The notes under the pieces: generated by a model
The model's database searches: none
Seen by the model: only the letters and a program-made list of their open reading frames with translations
Told to the model about the DNA's origin: nothing
Part shown: piece by piece, positions 36,645 to 45,557 of the stretch
Numbering within the stretch: position 1 is the first letter of the stretch
How the letters are laid out: each line of letters begins with the position of its first letter
Program-made: the position numbers and the translations under genes
Assembly (NCBI GenBank): GCA_019244295.1
Contig: JAFASX010000052.1
Coordinates: forward strand, 1 to 54,943
From: Pseudonocardia sp.
GTDB lineage: Bacteria > Actinomycetota > Actinomycetes > Mycobacteriales > Pseudonocardiaceae
Direction: 5' to 3'
DNA length: 54,943 bases

Positions 36645-38603
36645 CTAGCCGGCCAGAAGGCGGCCACGCGGCAACTCAAGCTGCCCCGCCGGTACCGCGT
36701 CGCCGAACCAAAGTCCTTGGCCCAGATCGCAGCCCTGGGCGGAGAGTTGGCGGGCCTGCGCGGCCGTCTCAACCCATTCGGCGGTTACCGTCAGCCCCAG
36801 CAGGTGGGCCAATGAGATGAGCGACCCGACGATTTTACCGGCGGGTGATTCGGCGGTGTCCGCGGCCCTGATGTCCCGGATGAAGGAACCGTCGATCTTC
36901 AGCCCATGCACCGGCAGCCGGCGCAGGTAGGACAGGTTCGAGTACCCGGTGCCGAAATCGTCGATGGCTAGCCGCACACCCATATCACGCAGCGCCCGCA
37001 GCACGTCCGGGGCACCTGACCGCTCGGTCAGCACGGCTCGCTCGGTAATCTCCAGCTGCAGTTGGCGCGGGTCCAGCCCGCTTGCGGCCAACGCCTGCGA
37101 TACCTCGGTCAACCAGCCGCGCTCGGCCAGCTCGCGGGGCGCCACGTTTACGCTGACAAAGGGCGCCTCCCGGCCGAACTGATCGACCCAGGCACGAGCT
37201 TGTCGGCACGCCTCGGCGAGCACCCAACGTCCGAGCGGAATGATCGTGCCATCGCGTTCGGCGCACTCGATGAAGTGGGCCGGCCCGAGCAGCCCGTACC
37301 GGGGATGGCGCCAGCGAACCAAGGCCTCCACCCCGGTGAGCCTGCCGCTTCTCAGCTCTACCAATGGCTGGTAGTACAAGTGGAACTCTCTCCGGCCCAC
37401 GGCGCCGATCACGCTAGCGGCCAGCGTGAAGCGGGCGATCTCACCGGCGTCGCGCTCCGGGTCGAAGACGGCCCACCGTCCGCCACCCTCGGCCTTGGCC
37501 CAGGTTCTGGCGGTGTCGGCGGCCCGCTGTAGCTCATCAGGCCACGTTTCGGTCACCGCTTGCTCGGCGATACCGAGGCTGGCCGTGATGGACAGCCGCT
37601 GCCGGCTGATCACGAACGGGACCTTCAGCCTGCTCAGCACTCGCTCGGCTAACTCGCGCAGGTAGGCCAGGCTCGGTGGGTCGACGGCTAAGATGGTGAA
37701 TTGGTCGCCGCCGGTACGGGCTACCAGATGCTCACTAGCCGCCGACCGCAGCCGGCCGGCCACCGCCAACAGCAACCGGTCACCGATGTGTGGGCCGAGC
37801 GAGTCGTTGATCGAGCGGAAGTGGTCAAGGTCGAGTAGGCACAGCCCGACCCGTTTCACCGGTGAGTCAGCGGAGAACGCCCGACGTAGCTGATTTTCTA
37901 CTGACAGGCGGTTGGGCAGGCGGGTGAGCCGGTCGTGAAACTCCTGATGGCGCAGCCGGACCCGCAACCGATGGCGTTCGGTGATGTCTTCGATGACCCC
38001 GACGACGTAGCTGGGCTCATGGCGGTCGGTGCGGACCAGCGAAGCAGTCAAATCGGTCCACAACACGGTGGCGTTGGGCCGGACGAACCGGACCTGGGCC
38101 CGGAATGAGTCACGCTGGCCGCTTGTGAGCTCGCCGAACCGACGGATGAAGGCCGGAGCGTCCTCGGGATGAACGTGGTCGGTAATCGGACGAGGCTCGA
38201 TCAGTAGTCCCTGGCGTCCGAACATCCGCAGGATGGCCGGATTGACGTCCAGCACTCTGCCATGCAGATCGGCGATGGCGATGCCGACCGAGGTCTGGGC
38301 GAAGATCGATCGGAACCGCTCTTCGCTGGTGCGCAGCGCGGCCTCGGCTTCTCGGTGGGTCCGTAGCATCGCGCTGAGAAGCTCTTCAAGCTCCTGCTTC
38401 GCGGACTGTCTGGGCGCCTCGCCGTGGTGCACCTCGGCCGCCAATAGCTCGGCCAGTGTGGTGGTCAATGACGCCAGCTGATCGAATGTTCCGGGCGATC
38501 CGTTGGGCGACGGGTCGGTCTTGGCTAGAGTCGTGGCCCACTCAGGGGTGGGGCACTCGATAGCCAGTGCGCTATTCCGCTCGGGTTCACCGACTTCTCG
38601 CAC
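36645..38603 (-). CDS. PAS-GGDEF-EAL protein with degenerate GGDEF, probable c-di-GMP phosphodiesterase
   Basis: A 652-residue soluble protein: N-terminal helical region, PAS domain (about 90-210), GGDEF domain (about 215-385) and EAL domain (about 395-640). The GGDEF loop reads TGGDQF (298-302), so the catalytic glutamate is glutamine and cyclase activity is unlikely. The EAL domain keeps EAL (426-428), SVNVAPREL, LEITERAV, DDFGTGYSNL and KIDGSF, but has AEWVET where AEGVET is usual. It probably degrades c-di-GMP, perhaps with GTP-activated control. The GTG at 38603 has GGGAGG upstream. It sits between purF and the sterol-carrier-like gene, a place with no such gene in mycobacteria. Confidence 0.9.
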   Translation of the reverse strand: MREVGEPERNSALAIECPTPEWATTLAKTDPSPNGSPGTFDQLASLTTTLAELLAAEVHHGEAPRQSAKQELEELLSAMLRTHREAEAALRTSEERFRSIFAQTSVGIAIADLHGRVLDVNPAILRMFGRQGLLIEPRPITDHVHPEDAPAFIRRFGELTSGQRDSFRAQVRFVRPNATVLWTDLTASLVRTDRHEPSYVVGVIEDITERHRLRVRLRHQEFHDRLTRLPNRLSVENQLRRAFSADSPVKRVGLCLLDLDHFRSINDSLGPHIGDRLLLAVAGRLRSAASEHLVARTGGDQFTILAVDPPSLAYLRELAERVLSRLKVPFVISRQRLSITASLGIAEQAVTETWPDELQRAADTARTWAKAEGGGRWAVFDPERDAGEIARFTLAASVIGAVGRREFHLYYQPLVELRSGRLTGVEALVRWRHPRYGLLGPAHFIECAERDGTIIPLGRWVLAEACRQARAWVDQFGREAPFVSVNVAPRELAERGWLTEVSQALAASGLDPRQLQLEITERAVLTERSGAPDVLRALRDMGVRLAIDDFGTGYSNLSYLRRLPVHGLKIDGSFIRDIRAADTAESPAGKIVGSLISLAHLLGLTVTAEWVETAAQARQLSAQGCDLGQGLWFGDAVPAGQLELPRGRLLAG

Positions 38604-38680
38604 TGCTTGCCCTCCCTTCGCCAGGTGCGGCCCGCTCGATGGATCAATCGTGGGGGTTGTGCAACCCGAACGCCACAGTT

Positions 38681-38796
38681 AGGAATCACCGGCCACTCTA
38701 ATAGGCGAAAATACGTAACTATCAGCGTCAATGGTCAGTATTTCTTTTGCAAATATCCCACGATGGCATGATTCTATGATTACTTTACGTTTATGA
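38681..38796. other. AT-rich intergenic stretch upstream of the EAL gene
   Basis: About 115 bases that are clearly AT-richer than anything around, with runs such as TATTTCTTTTGCAAATAT and an ATGATCAT palindrome. It is probably the promoter region of the EAL gene, but no confident -35/-10 pair was picked. Possibly a nucleoid-protein (Lsr2-like) target. Confidence 0.4.
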
Positions 38797-39219
38797 TCAT
38801 GGCTTGTTGTGGGCCCGGGGTAGCCTTACCAACGGCAGCAACCCGCCGACTTCGCCAGCCCGGTGCCCGGACGTGCACACCACGCCCTCGGCCACCGCGC
38901 TGGACCACGTCAGCCGCCCGGTGGCCAGCGCGAGCCAGTGGCGGGCGTCGGTCTGCACCACGTGCGGCGGGGTGCCTCGGGTGTGGGTGCTCCCGGATAG
39001 GCACTGCACGGCGGCGAACGGTGGTACTCGCACCTCGACTGCCCGTCCTGGAGCCCGTTGAGCAAGCGCCCGCAGGGTGACCCGAACCGCCGCCGCAAGA
39101 ACGGTCCTGGGCGGTTGGACGGGTGCCGCAACGACATCAGGGCCGGCGTCCAACCAGTCGAGCACCGGTTCCAGCACTGCGTGAATAGCGGCTTGGTCAA
39201 GAACGGGGCGAGTGGGCAT
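38797..39219 (-). CDS. Sterol carrier family protein (Rv0807-like)
   Basis: A 140-residue protein of the small sterol-carrier/MDMPI-C-like family found near purF in actinomycetes. The core RAPGRAVEVRVPPFAAVQCL, then DARHWLALATGRLTWSSAVAEGVV, resembles the SCP2-like beta sheet, ending HRAGEVGGLLPLVRLP. Function is unknown; lipid or small-molecule binding is possible. Start ATG 39219 lacks a clear ribosome binding site. Position next to purF agrees with Rv0807. Confidence 0.8.
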   Translation of the reverse strand: MPTRPVLDQAAIHAVLEPVLDWLDAGPDVVAAPVQPPRTVLAAAVRVTLRALAQRAPGRAVEVRVPPFAAVQCLSGSTHTRGTPPHVVQTDARHWLALATGRLTWSSAVAEGVVCTSGHRAGEVGGLLPLVRLPRAHNKP

Positions 39220-39256
39220 GGCGCCAGTGTCTCGGATAGGGCGCCGAGGCCAATGG

Positions 39257-39320
39257 GCACCGAACGGGACACCACAGTGGTCCCTCCAGGACTGAACCAG
39301 AGTGGTGCGCCGTTCGGCGC
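39257..39320. repeat. Imperfect intergenic palindrome 4
   Basis: GCACCGAACGGGACACCAC (39257-39275) pairs with GTGGTGCGCCGTTCGGCGC (39302-39320) at 16 of 19 positions. The 26-base middle contains a smaller GTCC/GGAC stem. It shares CGAACGG/CCGTTCG arms with palindrome 1 at 7921. It lies between the sterol-carrier-like gene and the 3' end of the exporter operon. Confidence 0.65.
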
Positions 39321-39350
39321 GTTAGATAGCTGGACGATATGTGGTTCGCG

Positions 39351-40937
39351 CTAGCCACCGCCGCCGGTACGCGGGGTTGTTTGGGGGAGGATGATCGGCT
39401 GGCCCTCCGTGAGACCGGAAAGCACCTGTGTCCTGTCGTCGCCAACCATCCCAGCCTGGAACGGTGTTAGTACCGGCTTCCCGTCAGGTCCGGGCGTGTT
39501 CACGAAGGTGCGCCCGCCCTGCTTGATGACCGCGGCGTTGGGCACGCTGAGGACGTTGTCGAGATGGCTGGTCAGCACGTTTGCCTCGGTGGTTTGGCCA
39601 TCGTGCAGCCGGGGGTCGGTCTCATTGATCACGATGGTGGCGTAGTAGTTGGTCACCCCGGAGATGGCCGTTCCGGACGGGGCGACGGTCAGCACGGTGC
39701 CTCGCCGGGTGAGGTCTGGCACGGCATCGAAGGTCAGATCGACCGGCATATTCGGGGCGACCTTGGAGGCGTCGGACTCTTCGAACGGCACCACGACCTG
39801 GAACGAGTGGACGTTGTTGAGCGTGAGGAACGAGCCGACGCCGGGTCGGGTGGGGTTGATGTTGCTCGCGGAAGAGCTCGCCGCGCTGGTGGCGGCCGCG
39901 CCGACGCCGGGAATGGAGGCGTCAGTGCCCGGGGCCAGCGGGGTCGTGCTTGTGGATGGCACCATGAACTCGCCTATCGTGCCGTTGATGGTTGAGACGG
40001 TGCCGGCGACCGGGGAATAGAGTACGGTGCTTTCCACATCTCTCTGGGCCCCAGCCACCTGGGCTCTGGCCCCGGCGACCAGGGCGGCCTGGGCGGCGAT
40101 CAGCGAGGGACGGTCAAGCCGCGCGGATTCCAGGTTGTTTACAGCGGTGACCACATTCACCCTGGCCTGGTCAATGGAGATCTGGCCCTGGCTGCGGTCG
40201 ACGTCCAGCGTGTGCTCCGCGGTGATCAGGGCCGTCTTGTCCTGCACCACTTGCCGGGCCGCGGCGCTCACGCACTGCTGGTTGCTAGCCGACCCTGAGG
40301 ACGATTGCGTCAGGCCCATCAATGTCCGTTGTGGAGAGGTTGTAGTAGAGCCAGTAGTGCTAGTGCCAGTAGACCCGCCGGAGCAGTAGTTGGGGTTGTT
40401 GCGCGCCTGCTCGAGCTGACGCTCGTCGAAGTCCAATTGGAACCGGGCCGTGCGCACGGCCGCTTCGTCGCGCTCCACGATGTCGTGCACGTTTCTGATC
40501 GTGGCCTCCAGTACTCTGCGCGCCGCCTCAAGGGAACGCCGCGCGGCGTCCACCGGGTTGTCAAAAATGATCTTGTTGAGCTGGGCCTGCTGGTTGTTCA
40601 GGGTTGCTATCAGGTTGTTGAGTGTCTGCCGGAGGTAGAAGTCGTCCTCCCGAGCCAGCACCTGGCCTGGCCGTACCAGGTCACCGACCTTTACGTCGAG
40701 CTCTTTGAGCTGGGCGCCGTTCTTGAAGCCCAGGGTCTGCGAGGTGATCGCGGCCAAGGCCCCAGAACCGGTGACCTTGGTCGACACCGTTCCTCGTTCC
40801 ACCCGCGCGGTTGGCTGCGGGGGTGGTGCGCCACCGCACCCGGTCACCACCGGCGCGACGAGCACTAACGACGCCGACAATGCCCCCACCGAGGCCCACC
40901 GCACCCTCGATTTGCCGAGGATCGTGGTGCGAGTCAT
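39351..40937 (-). CDS. HlyD/MacA-type adaptor lipoprotein of ABC exporter
   Basis: Adaptor subunit of the exporter operon at 39.3-43 kb. 528 residues with a lipoprotein-like signal (hydrophobic core, then VVTGCGG). The biotinyl-lipoyl halves (LKELDVKVGDLVRPGQVL and YSPVAGTVSTI) flank a long coiled coil (about 95-280) that contains a Ser/Thr/Gly-rich loop with two cysteines (NPNYCSGGSTG and SNQQCVSA). A beta-barrel follows. Start ATG 40937 (MTRTTILGKS) has AGGA seven bases upstream. Third gene after ATPase and permease. Confidence 0.9.
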   Translation of the reverse strand: MTRTTILGKSRVRWASVGALSASLVLVAPVVTGCGGAPPPQPTARVERGTVSTKVTGSGALAAITSQTLGFKNGAQLKELDVKVGDLVRPGQVLAREDDFYLRQTLNNLIATLNNQQAQLNKIIFDNPVDAARRSLEAARRVLEATIRNVHDIVERDEAAVRTARFQLDFDERQLEQARNNPNYCSGGSTGTSTTGSTTTSPQRTLMGLTQSSSGSASNQQCVSAAARQVVQDKTALITAEHTLDVDRSQGQISIDQARVNVVTAVNNLESARLDRPSLIAAQAALVAGARAQVAGAQRDVESTVLYSPVAGTVSTINGTIGEFMVPSTSTTPLAPGTDASIPGVGAAATSAASSSASNINPTRPGVGSFLTLNNVHSFQVVVPFEESDASKVAPNMPVDLTFDAVPDLTRRGTVLTVAPSGTAISGVTNYYATIVINETDPRLHDGQTTEANVLTSHLDNVLSVPNAAVIKQGGRTFVNTPGPDGKPVLTPFQAGMVGDDRTQVLSGLTEGQPIILPQTTPRTGGGG

Positions 40938-40975
40938 GAACATCCTGCCTTTCACGGTGTACGACAAACGGTCTG

Positions 40976-42193
40976 TTACTGGTAGCGGAGCGCATCGATC
41001 GGCTGCAGCCGGGCGGCGCGGTTTGCTGGGTAGCCTCCGGCGATCAGGCCGATGGCCAGGCTGATCCCGAACGCGAGGAGCACCGAGAGCGCTGAGAGCT
41101 CGGGTGCCGGGAAGTTCGGCACCACGCCGGGCAGTATAGCGGCGGAGATCAACGTGACGGCAATTCCGAGGATGATCCCCACCAGGCCGCCCATCGCGGC
41201 AAGCAGGGTGGACTCGATCAGGAACTGCTTGAGGATGGCTCCGCGCGTCGCGCCGATGGCCTTGCGGATCCCGATCTCCCTGGTCCGCTCGGTGACCGAG
41301 ACCAACATGATGTTGGCCACCCCGATCCCGCCAACGACCAGCGAGATTCCGGCCACCGCCACTGTGAACAAGGTCAGGAAGGTAAGGAACTGGTTGGCCT
41401 TGTCGAGCAGGCTGCTCAGCGCTTGGATATCGAAGTCTCGCTTGGCCGGGTCCTTAATATTGTGCCGGTCATCAAGGACGTTGGTTATTTCGTTCACCGC
41501 GGCCGGTACTGTCGCGGGACTGGTTGCCTTCAAAATGATCTGATTGACGGTGTCGGTACCGCCGAGCAGGTAGCTGCGGGCGGCACCGAGCGGCATAATC
41601 GCGATATCGTCCTGCTGGCCATTGCTCTTGATCACACCGATGATCTTGAAGGTAGTGCGGCTGATCCGGATCTGCCGCCCCAGGGCCGTCTGGGCGTCGC
41701 CGCCGAAGATGTTGGCCACTGGGGTCGGCCCGAGCACCACGACCTTAGCGTTGGCGCGCTCTTGCGCCTCGGTGAAGAAGCTACCGGCTATCAGCTCGCG
41801 GTTGTTCACCTCGAGGTACTGGCTGGTCGAGCCGGCGATCGAGGTGCGGAACTGGCCGTTCCCGCCTTGCAGCAGCGCGGTACCGGTGATTACCGGTGTG
41901 ACGCTGACCAAATCCGGGGCTAGCGTTGGGTTGCGCAGCGCGGCGACGTCGGAATCGGTGAGGTCTTTCGCCGCGCCGCCGCCGGGCACGGTGCCCTGGC
42001 TCTTGCTCACCACGATCTGGGTGCTAAGCGCGCTGAAAGACTTGTTGAAGCCATTTTGGATGCCGTTTCCGAGTGCCACCAACACGATCACCGAAGAGAC
42101 CCCGATGACGATGCCGAGTGTGGTCAGAGCGGAACGCAGCCGGTTGGCCCGCAGTCCGCGCAACGCGATACGCAGCGCTTCTTCAAGGTTCAT
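40976..42193 (-). CDS. MacB-type ABC transporter permease
   Basis: A 405-residue FtsX-like permease. A first membrane helix (about 20-45, TLGIVIGVSSVIVLVALGNG) is followed by a large extracytoplasmic domain (about 50-270). Three C-terminal helices carry the family signatures GGIGVANIMLVSVTERTREIGIRKAIGATR and GGYPANRAARLQPIDALRYQ. Such permeases drive extrusion of peptides, antibiotics or lipids by mechanotransmission. Nine bases separate it from the ATPase gene. Its C-terminus is very similar to that of the partial permease at 54677. Confidence 0.93.
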   Translation of the reverse strand: MNLEEALRIALRGLRANRLRSALTTLGIVIGVSSVIVLVALGNGIQNGFNKSFSALSTQIVVSKSQGTVPGGGAAKDLTDSDVAALRNPTLAPDLVSVTPVITGTALLQGGNGQFRTSIAGSTSQYLEVNNRELIAGSFFTEAQERANAKVVVLGPTPVANIFGGDAQTALGRQIRISRTTFKIIGVIKSNGQQDDIAIMPLGAARSYLLGGTDTVNQIILKATSPATVPAAVNEITNVLDDRHNIKDPAKRDFDIQALSSLLDKANQFLTFLTLFTVAVAGISLVVGGIGVANIMLVSVTERTREIGIRKAIGATRGAILKQFLIESTLLAAMGGLVGIILGIAVTLISAAILPGVVPNFPAPELSALSVLLAFGISLAIGLIAGGYPANRAARLQPIDALRYQ

Positions 42194-42202
42194 CTGTGAG
42201 GC

Positions 42203-42946
42203 CTATGTTTCGTTGGCCGAGGCATCGGCGGCCTCGTATTGGCTGACCGGAATCGGAGCGTTGACATCGGTGCGGTTATGTTGGATCTTGTCGCTGACGA
42301 TCTTTCCATCGCGCAGTCGGATCACGCGCTTGGCGAACCCGGCGACCTCGTGCTCATGGGTGATCAGCACGACGGTGCGGCCGGCGTCGTTGAGCCCGAC
42401 CAGCAGTCGCATGATCTCCATGGTGGACGCGGTATCCAGGTTGCCGGTCGGCTCGTCGGCCAGCAGCATGGTTGGCTCGGTGACAATCGCCCTGGCGATC
42501 GCTACCCGTTGTTGCTGCCCGCCGGAGAGCTCGTTGGGCAGGTGCTTGATCCGGGCGGCCAGGCCGACCATCTCCAGTGCCTCGGTGGCTTTGCTGCGCC
42601 GGTCCTTCGCCCCAGCGTAGACCAGCGGGAGCTCCACGTTGCGCACCGCGCTGGTGCGGGGGATGAGGTTGAACGACTGAAAGACAAAACCGATCTTGTG
42701 GTTGCGAATCTCGGCCAGCCGGTTGTCCTTGAGCTGGCCGACGTCGATGCCGTCGAGGAGGTAGGTGCCCTCGGTGGGTACGTCCAGGCAGCCCAGGATG
42801 TTCATCATCGTGCTCTTGCCAGAACCGGACGGGCCCATAATGGCCACCAGCTCGCCATCCTCGATGGTGAGATTGATGTTGCTGAGGGCGCGCAGCTCGA
42901 CGCTGCCCATCCGGTAGATCTTGGTGACGTTCTTCAGCTGGATCAT
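42203..42946 (-). CDS. MacB/LolD-type ABC exporter ATP-binding protein
   Basis: A 247-residue ATPase: Walker A GPSGSGKST (about 34-42), Q-loop FQSFNLIP, signature [14 protein letters not shown], Walker B LLADEPTGNLD and H-loop LITHEHE. The last three read as the MacB/LolD/FtsE family. First gene of the operon ATPase-permease-adaptor. The ATG at 42946 has GGGGGGAAAG upstream. A palindrome at 43021 lies 75 bases upstream and could be an operator. Confidence 0.95.
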   Translation of the reverse strand: MIQLKNVTKIYRMGSVELRALSNINLTIEDGELVAIMGPSGSGKSTMMNILGCLDVPTEGTYLLDGIDVGQLKDNRLAEIRNHKIGFVFQSFNLIPRTSAVRNVELPLVYAGAKDRRSKATEALEMVGLAARIKHLPNELSGGQQQRVAIARAIVTEPTMLLADEPTGNLDTASTMEIMRLLVGLNDAGRTVVLITHEHEVAGFAKRVIRLRDGKIVSDKIQHNRTDVNAPIPVSQYEAADASANET

Positions 42947-43020
42947 CTTTCCCCCCGGGGTCGCGGATACTGTCCGCATCCCAGCATGTCAAGAAGCACT
43001 GTCACCTCGGCACGTCAATA

Positions 43021-43050
43021 AGTTGAACTTGGTGGGCCAAAAGTTCAGCT
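43021..43050. promoter_or_regulatory. Palindromic operator candidate upstream of ABC exporter operon
   Basis: AGTTGAACTT (43021-43030) mirrors AAGTTCAGCT (43041-43050) at 9 of 10 positions, with GGTGGGCCAA between. It lies 75 bases upstream of the ATPase ATG. A perfect GTTGATCAAC follows at 43072-43081. Likely binding sites for a dimeric regulator, none of which is adjacent. Confidence 0.45.
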
Positions 43051-43113
43051 CTCGCCGCACCGCGAGCCCGGGTTGATCAACTCACCGGGAGAGGGAAGGT
43101 TGCGGTACCGCGG

Positions 43114-43137
43114 GTTACTTAAGCCGAAAGAAGTAAC
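43114..43137 (-). terminator. Possible stem-loop after purL
   Basis: GTTACTT (43114-43120) pairs with AAGTAAC (43131-43137) with a ten-base loop, starting eleven bases past the purL stop on the minus strand. The stem is short and AT-rich and no strong U-tract follows, so this is a weak call. Confidence 0.3.
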
Positions 43138-43147
43138 AGACCGCCGT

Positions 43148-45454
43148 TCAGGCTCCGAACAGTCCAGGCAGGCCGCTTTCCCAGGCCACCCGCAGCTGGT
43201 CAAGGCCCAGCACGCCGATACCTTCGATTAGCACACCTTCGGTCGGGTCGGTTACGTCACCTAGCTCAGTTACTGGGACGCCGGCACCGGCACAGTGGCA
43301 GATGAACGCCGGGACATCCGCCGCTGGCAGCGCCACCAGCGCCCGTGCGGACGACTCGGCGAACAGCGTGACGAACGGATCAGCCCCGTGCGGTAGCGCA
43401 ACGTGTGCGCCGAGACCGCCGATCAGGCACGCCTCGACGATCGCCTGGGCCAGCCCGCCCTCGGAAAGATCGTGCGCACTGGCCAGCAGCCGCTGTTGCG
43501 CGGCGGTAATCAGCAGTGCGGCCAGCGCCCGCTCGGCGCTCAGGTCCACTGCCGGCGGGCGGCCGCCGAGGTGCTGATGGACCACGTGCGCCCATTCGCT
43601 GCCGTCCAGCTCATCGCGGGTATCCCCGAGCAGCAATATCCGGTCGCCTTCGGTTCGCCAGCCGGTGGATAGCCGCCAGCTCACGTCATCGATCACCCCG
43701 AGCACCCCGACCACCGGAGTGGGGTGGATCGCGACCGGCCCGGTCTGGTTGTAGAAGCTGACGTTGCCTCCGGTGACCGGGATGCCGAGGCTGGCGCAGC
43801 CGTCGGCCAGCCCCCGCACTGCTTGCTCGAACTGCCACATCACGCCAGGGTCCTCTGGGGAGCCGAAGTTCAGGCAGTCGGTGACCGCGATCGGCGCCGC
43901 GCCGCTGACCGCGACGTTGCGGTAGGCTTCGGCGAGCGCGAGCTGGGCCCCGAGGTATGGGTCGAGCGCGCAGAACCGGGCGTTGCAGTCCGTGGAGATC
44001 GCGAAGCCTCGGGTGCTTGATGCACCGCTGTCGATGGTCACTTCGTTGATCCGGAGCATGCCGGCGTCCGACGGCGGTGCGGACACGGTGTTGCCGCGCA
44101 CGTAACGGTCGTACTGATCGGTGACCCAGGCCCGGCTGCACAGGTTAGGGCTGGCGACCATCCGCACGATGGTGTCCAGCAGCCCCCGCCCGGTCTTCGG
44201 GCGGGACAGGCGCGCTGTGGTGTCGGCGACCAGCGTATCTTGGTGGCCAGGGCGGGTGATCGCGCGCTGGTATACCGGGCCCTCGTCTGCCACCGTGCGT
44301 GGTGGCACGTCCACCACCGTCTGGCCGCGCCAGGTGATCACCAGTCGGTCATCGGCGGTGACTTCGCCGATGACCGCTGCCTGCACGTCCCACTTGGCGC
44401 AGATCCGCAGGAACGCGCCCAAGTTCTCCGGGGTGACCACCGCGCACATGCGTTCCTGCGACTCACTGGCCAGGATCTCCGCCGGAGTCATGTTCGCCGC
44501 GCGCAGCGGCACCGCGTCCAGCTCGATGCGCATGCCGCCGTCCCCGGCTGAGGCGAGCTCAGAGGTGGCGCAGGACAGCCCAGCTCCGCCCAGGTCCTGG
44601 ATACCCACCACCAGCCTGGCCGCGTACAGCTCGAGGCAGCACTCGATGAGCAGCTTCTCCGTGAACGGGTCGCCGACCTGCACGGAAGGCAGTTTCTTGC
44701 GCCCGGAGCCGGATTCGTCCCCGGCAAAGGTCTCCGACGCCAGCACGGACACCCCGCCGATGCCGTCACGCCCAGTGCGGGCGCCGTACAAGACAATCTT
44801 GTTGCCGATTCCCGAGGCGTGGGCCAGGCGCAGGTCGCCGTGCCGGAGCACTCCCACGCATAGGGCGTTGACCAGCGGGTTTCCCGCGTACACGGGGTCG
44901 AATACCAGCTCCCCGGCGATGTTGGGAAGGCCGAGGCAGTTGCCGTAGAAGCTGATCCCGGAGACCACCCCGGGCAGTACCCTGGCGGTATCGGGGGCAT
45001 CGGCCGGGCCGAAGCGCAGCGAATCGGCCACCGCGACCGGTCTGGCTCCCATGGCCATGATGTCACGCACGATGCCGCCGACGCCGGTCGCGGCGCCCTG
45101 GTGTGGTTCCACATAGGACGGGTGGTTGTGACTTTCTATCTTGAAGGTGACCGCGAGCTCCTCGCCGATGTCCACCACGCCGGCGTTCTCGCCGATACCG
45201 GCGAGCATCTTGGCCCGCATCTCGGGCGTGGTGGTCTGCGCGAAGTAGCGCAGGTGCACTTTGCTCGACTTGTACGAACAGTGCTCGCTCCACATCACGC
45301 TGTACATGGCGAGCTCGGCATCGGTGGGCCGGCGGTCCAGGATGTCCCGGATGCGCTGATACTCGTCGGGGCGCAAGCCCAGCTCCGCGTAGGGCTGCGG
45401 CTGGTCAGGCGTAGCGGTGGCGGCTGGGACGGAGTCGACTGGGGTCTCGATCAC
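43148..45454 (-). CDS. purL: Phosphoribosylformylglycinamidine synthase subunit II
   Basis: ATP-dependent synthesis of FGAM from FGAR, using ammonia from PurQ. The 768-residue length is that of the small PurL, which needs PurQ and PurS (not in the window). Signatures: [58 protein letters not shown] and [18 protein letters not shown] chose the GTG at 45454 because TACTCT ends exactly seven bases upstream, indicating a leaderless mRNA. The GTG at 45460, two codons earlier, would be one base from that hexamer. Confidence 0.95.
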   Translation of the reverse strand: MIETPVDSVPAATATPDQPQPYAELGLRPDEYQRIRDILDRRPTDAELAMYSVMWSEHCSYKSSKVHLRYFAQTTTPEMRAKMLAGIGENAGVVDIGEELAVTFKIESHNHPSYVEPHQGAATGVGGIVRDIMAMGARPVAVADSLRFGPADAPDTARVLPGVVSGISFYGNCLGLPNIAGELVFDPVYAGNPLVNALCVGVLRHGDLRLAHASGIGNKIVLYGARTGRDGIGGVSVLASETFAGDESGSGRKKLPSVQVGDPFTEKLLIECCLELYAARLVVGIQDLGGAGLSCATSELASAGDGGMRIELDAVPLRAANMTPAEILASESQERMCAVVTPENLGAFLRICAKWDVQAAVIGEVTADDRLVITWRGQTVVDVPPRTVADEGPVYQRAITRPGHQDTLVADTTARLSRPKTGRGLLDTIVRMVASPNLCSRAWVTDQYDRYVRGNTVSAPPSDAGMLRINEVTIDSGASSTRGFAISTDCNARFCALDPYLGAQLALAEAYRNVAVSGAAPIAVTDCLNFGSPEDPGVMWQFEQAVRGLADGCASLGIPVTGGNVSFYNQTGPVAIHPTPVVGVLGVIDDVSWRLSTGWRTEGDRILLLGDTRDELDGSEWAHVVHQHLGGRPPAVDLSAERALAALLITAAQQRLLASAHDLSEGGLAQAIVEACLIGGLGAHVALPHGADPFVTLFAESSARALVALPAADVPAFICHCAGAGVPVTELGDVTDPTEGVLIEGIGVLGLDQLRVAWESGLPGLFGA

Positions 45455-45557
45455 TGTCACCAGAGTAGCCGAGCACGTGAAAATGGATCGGCCTGCGCGC
45501 CCCTGTACTCGCGTCGTCTGTGAGATTAGCGTGAATTAAGTGGCCCAAACCCCCCGA

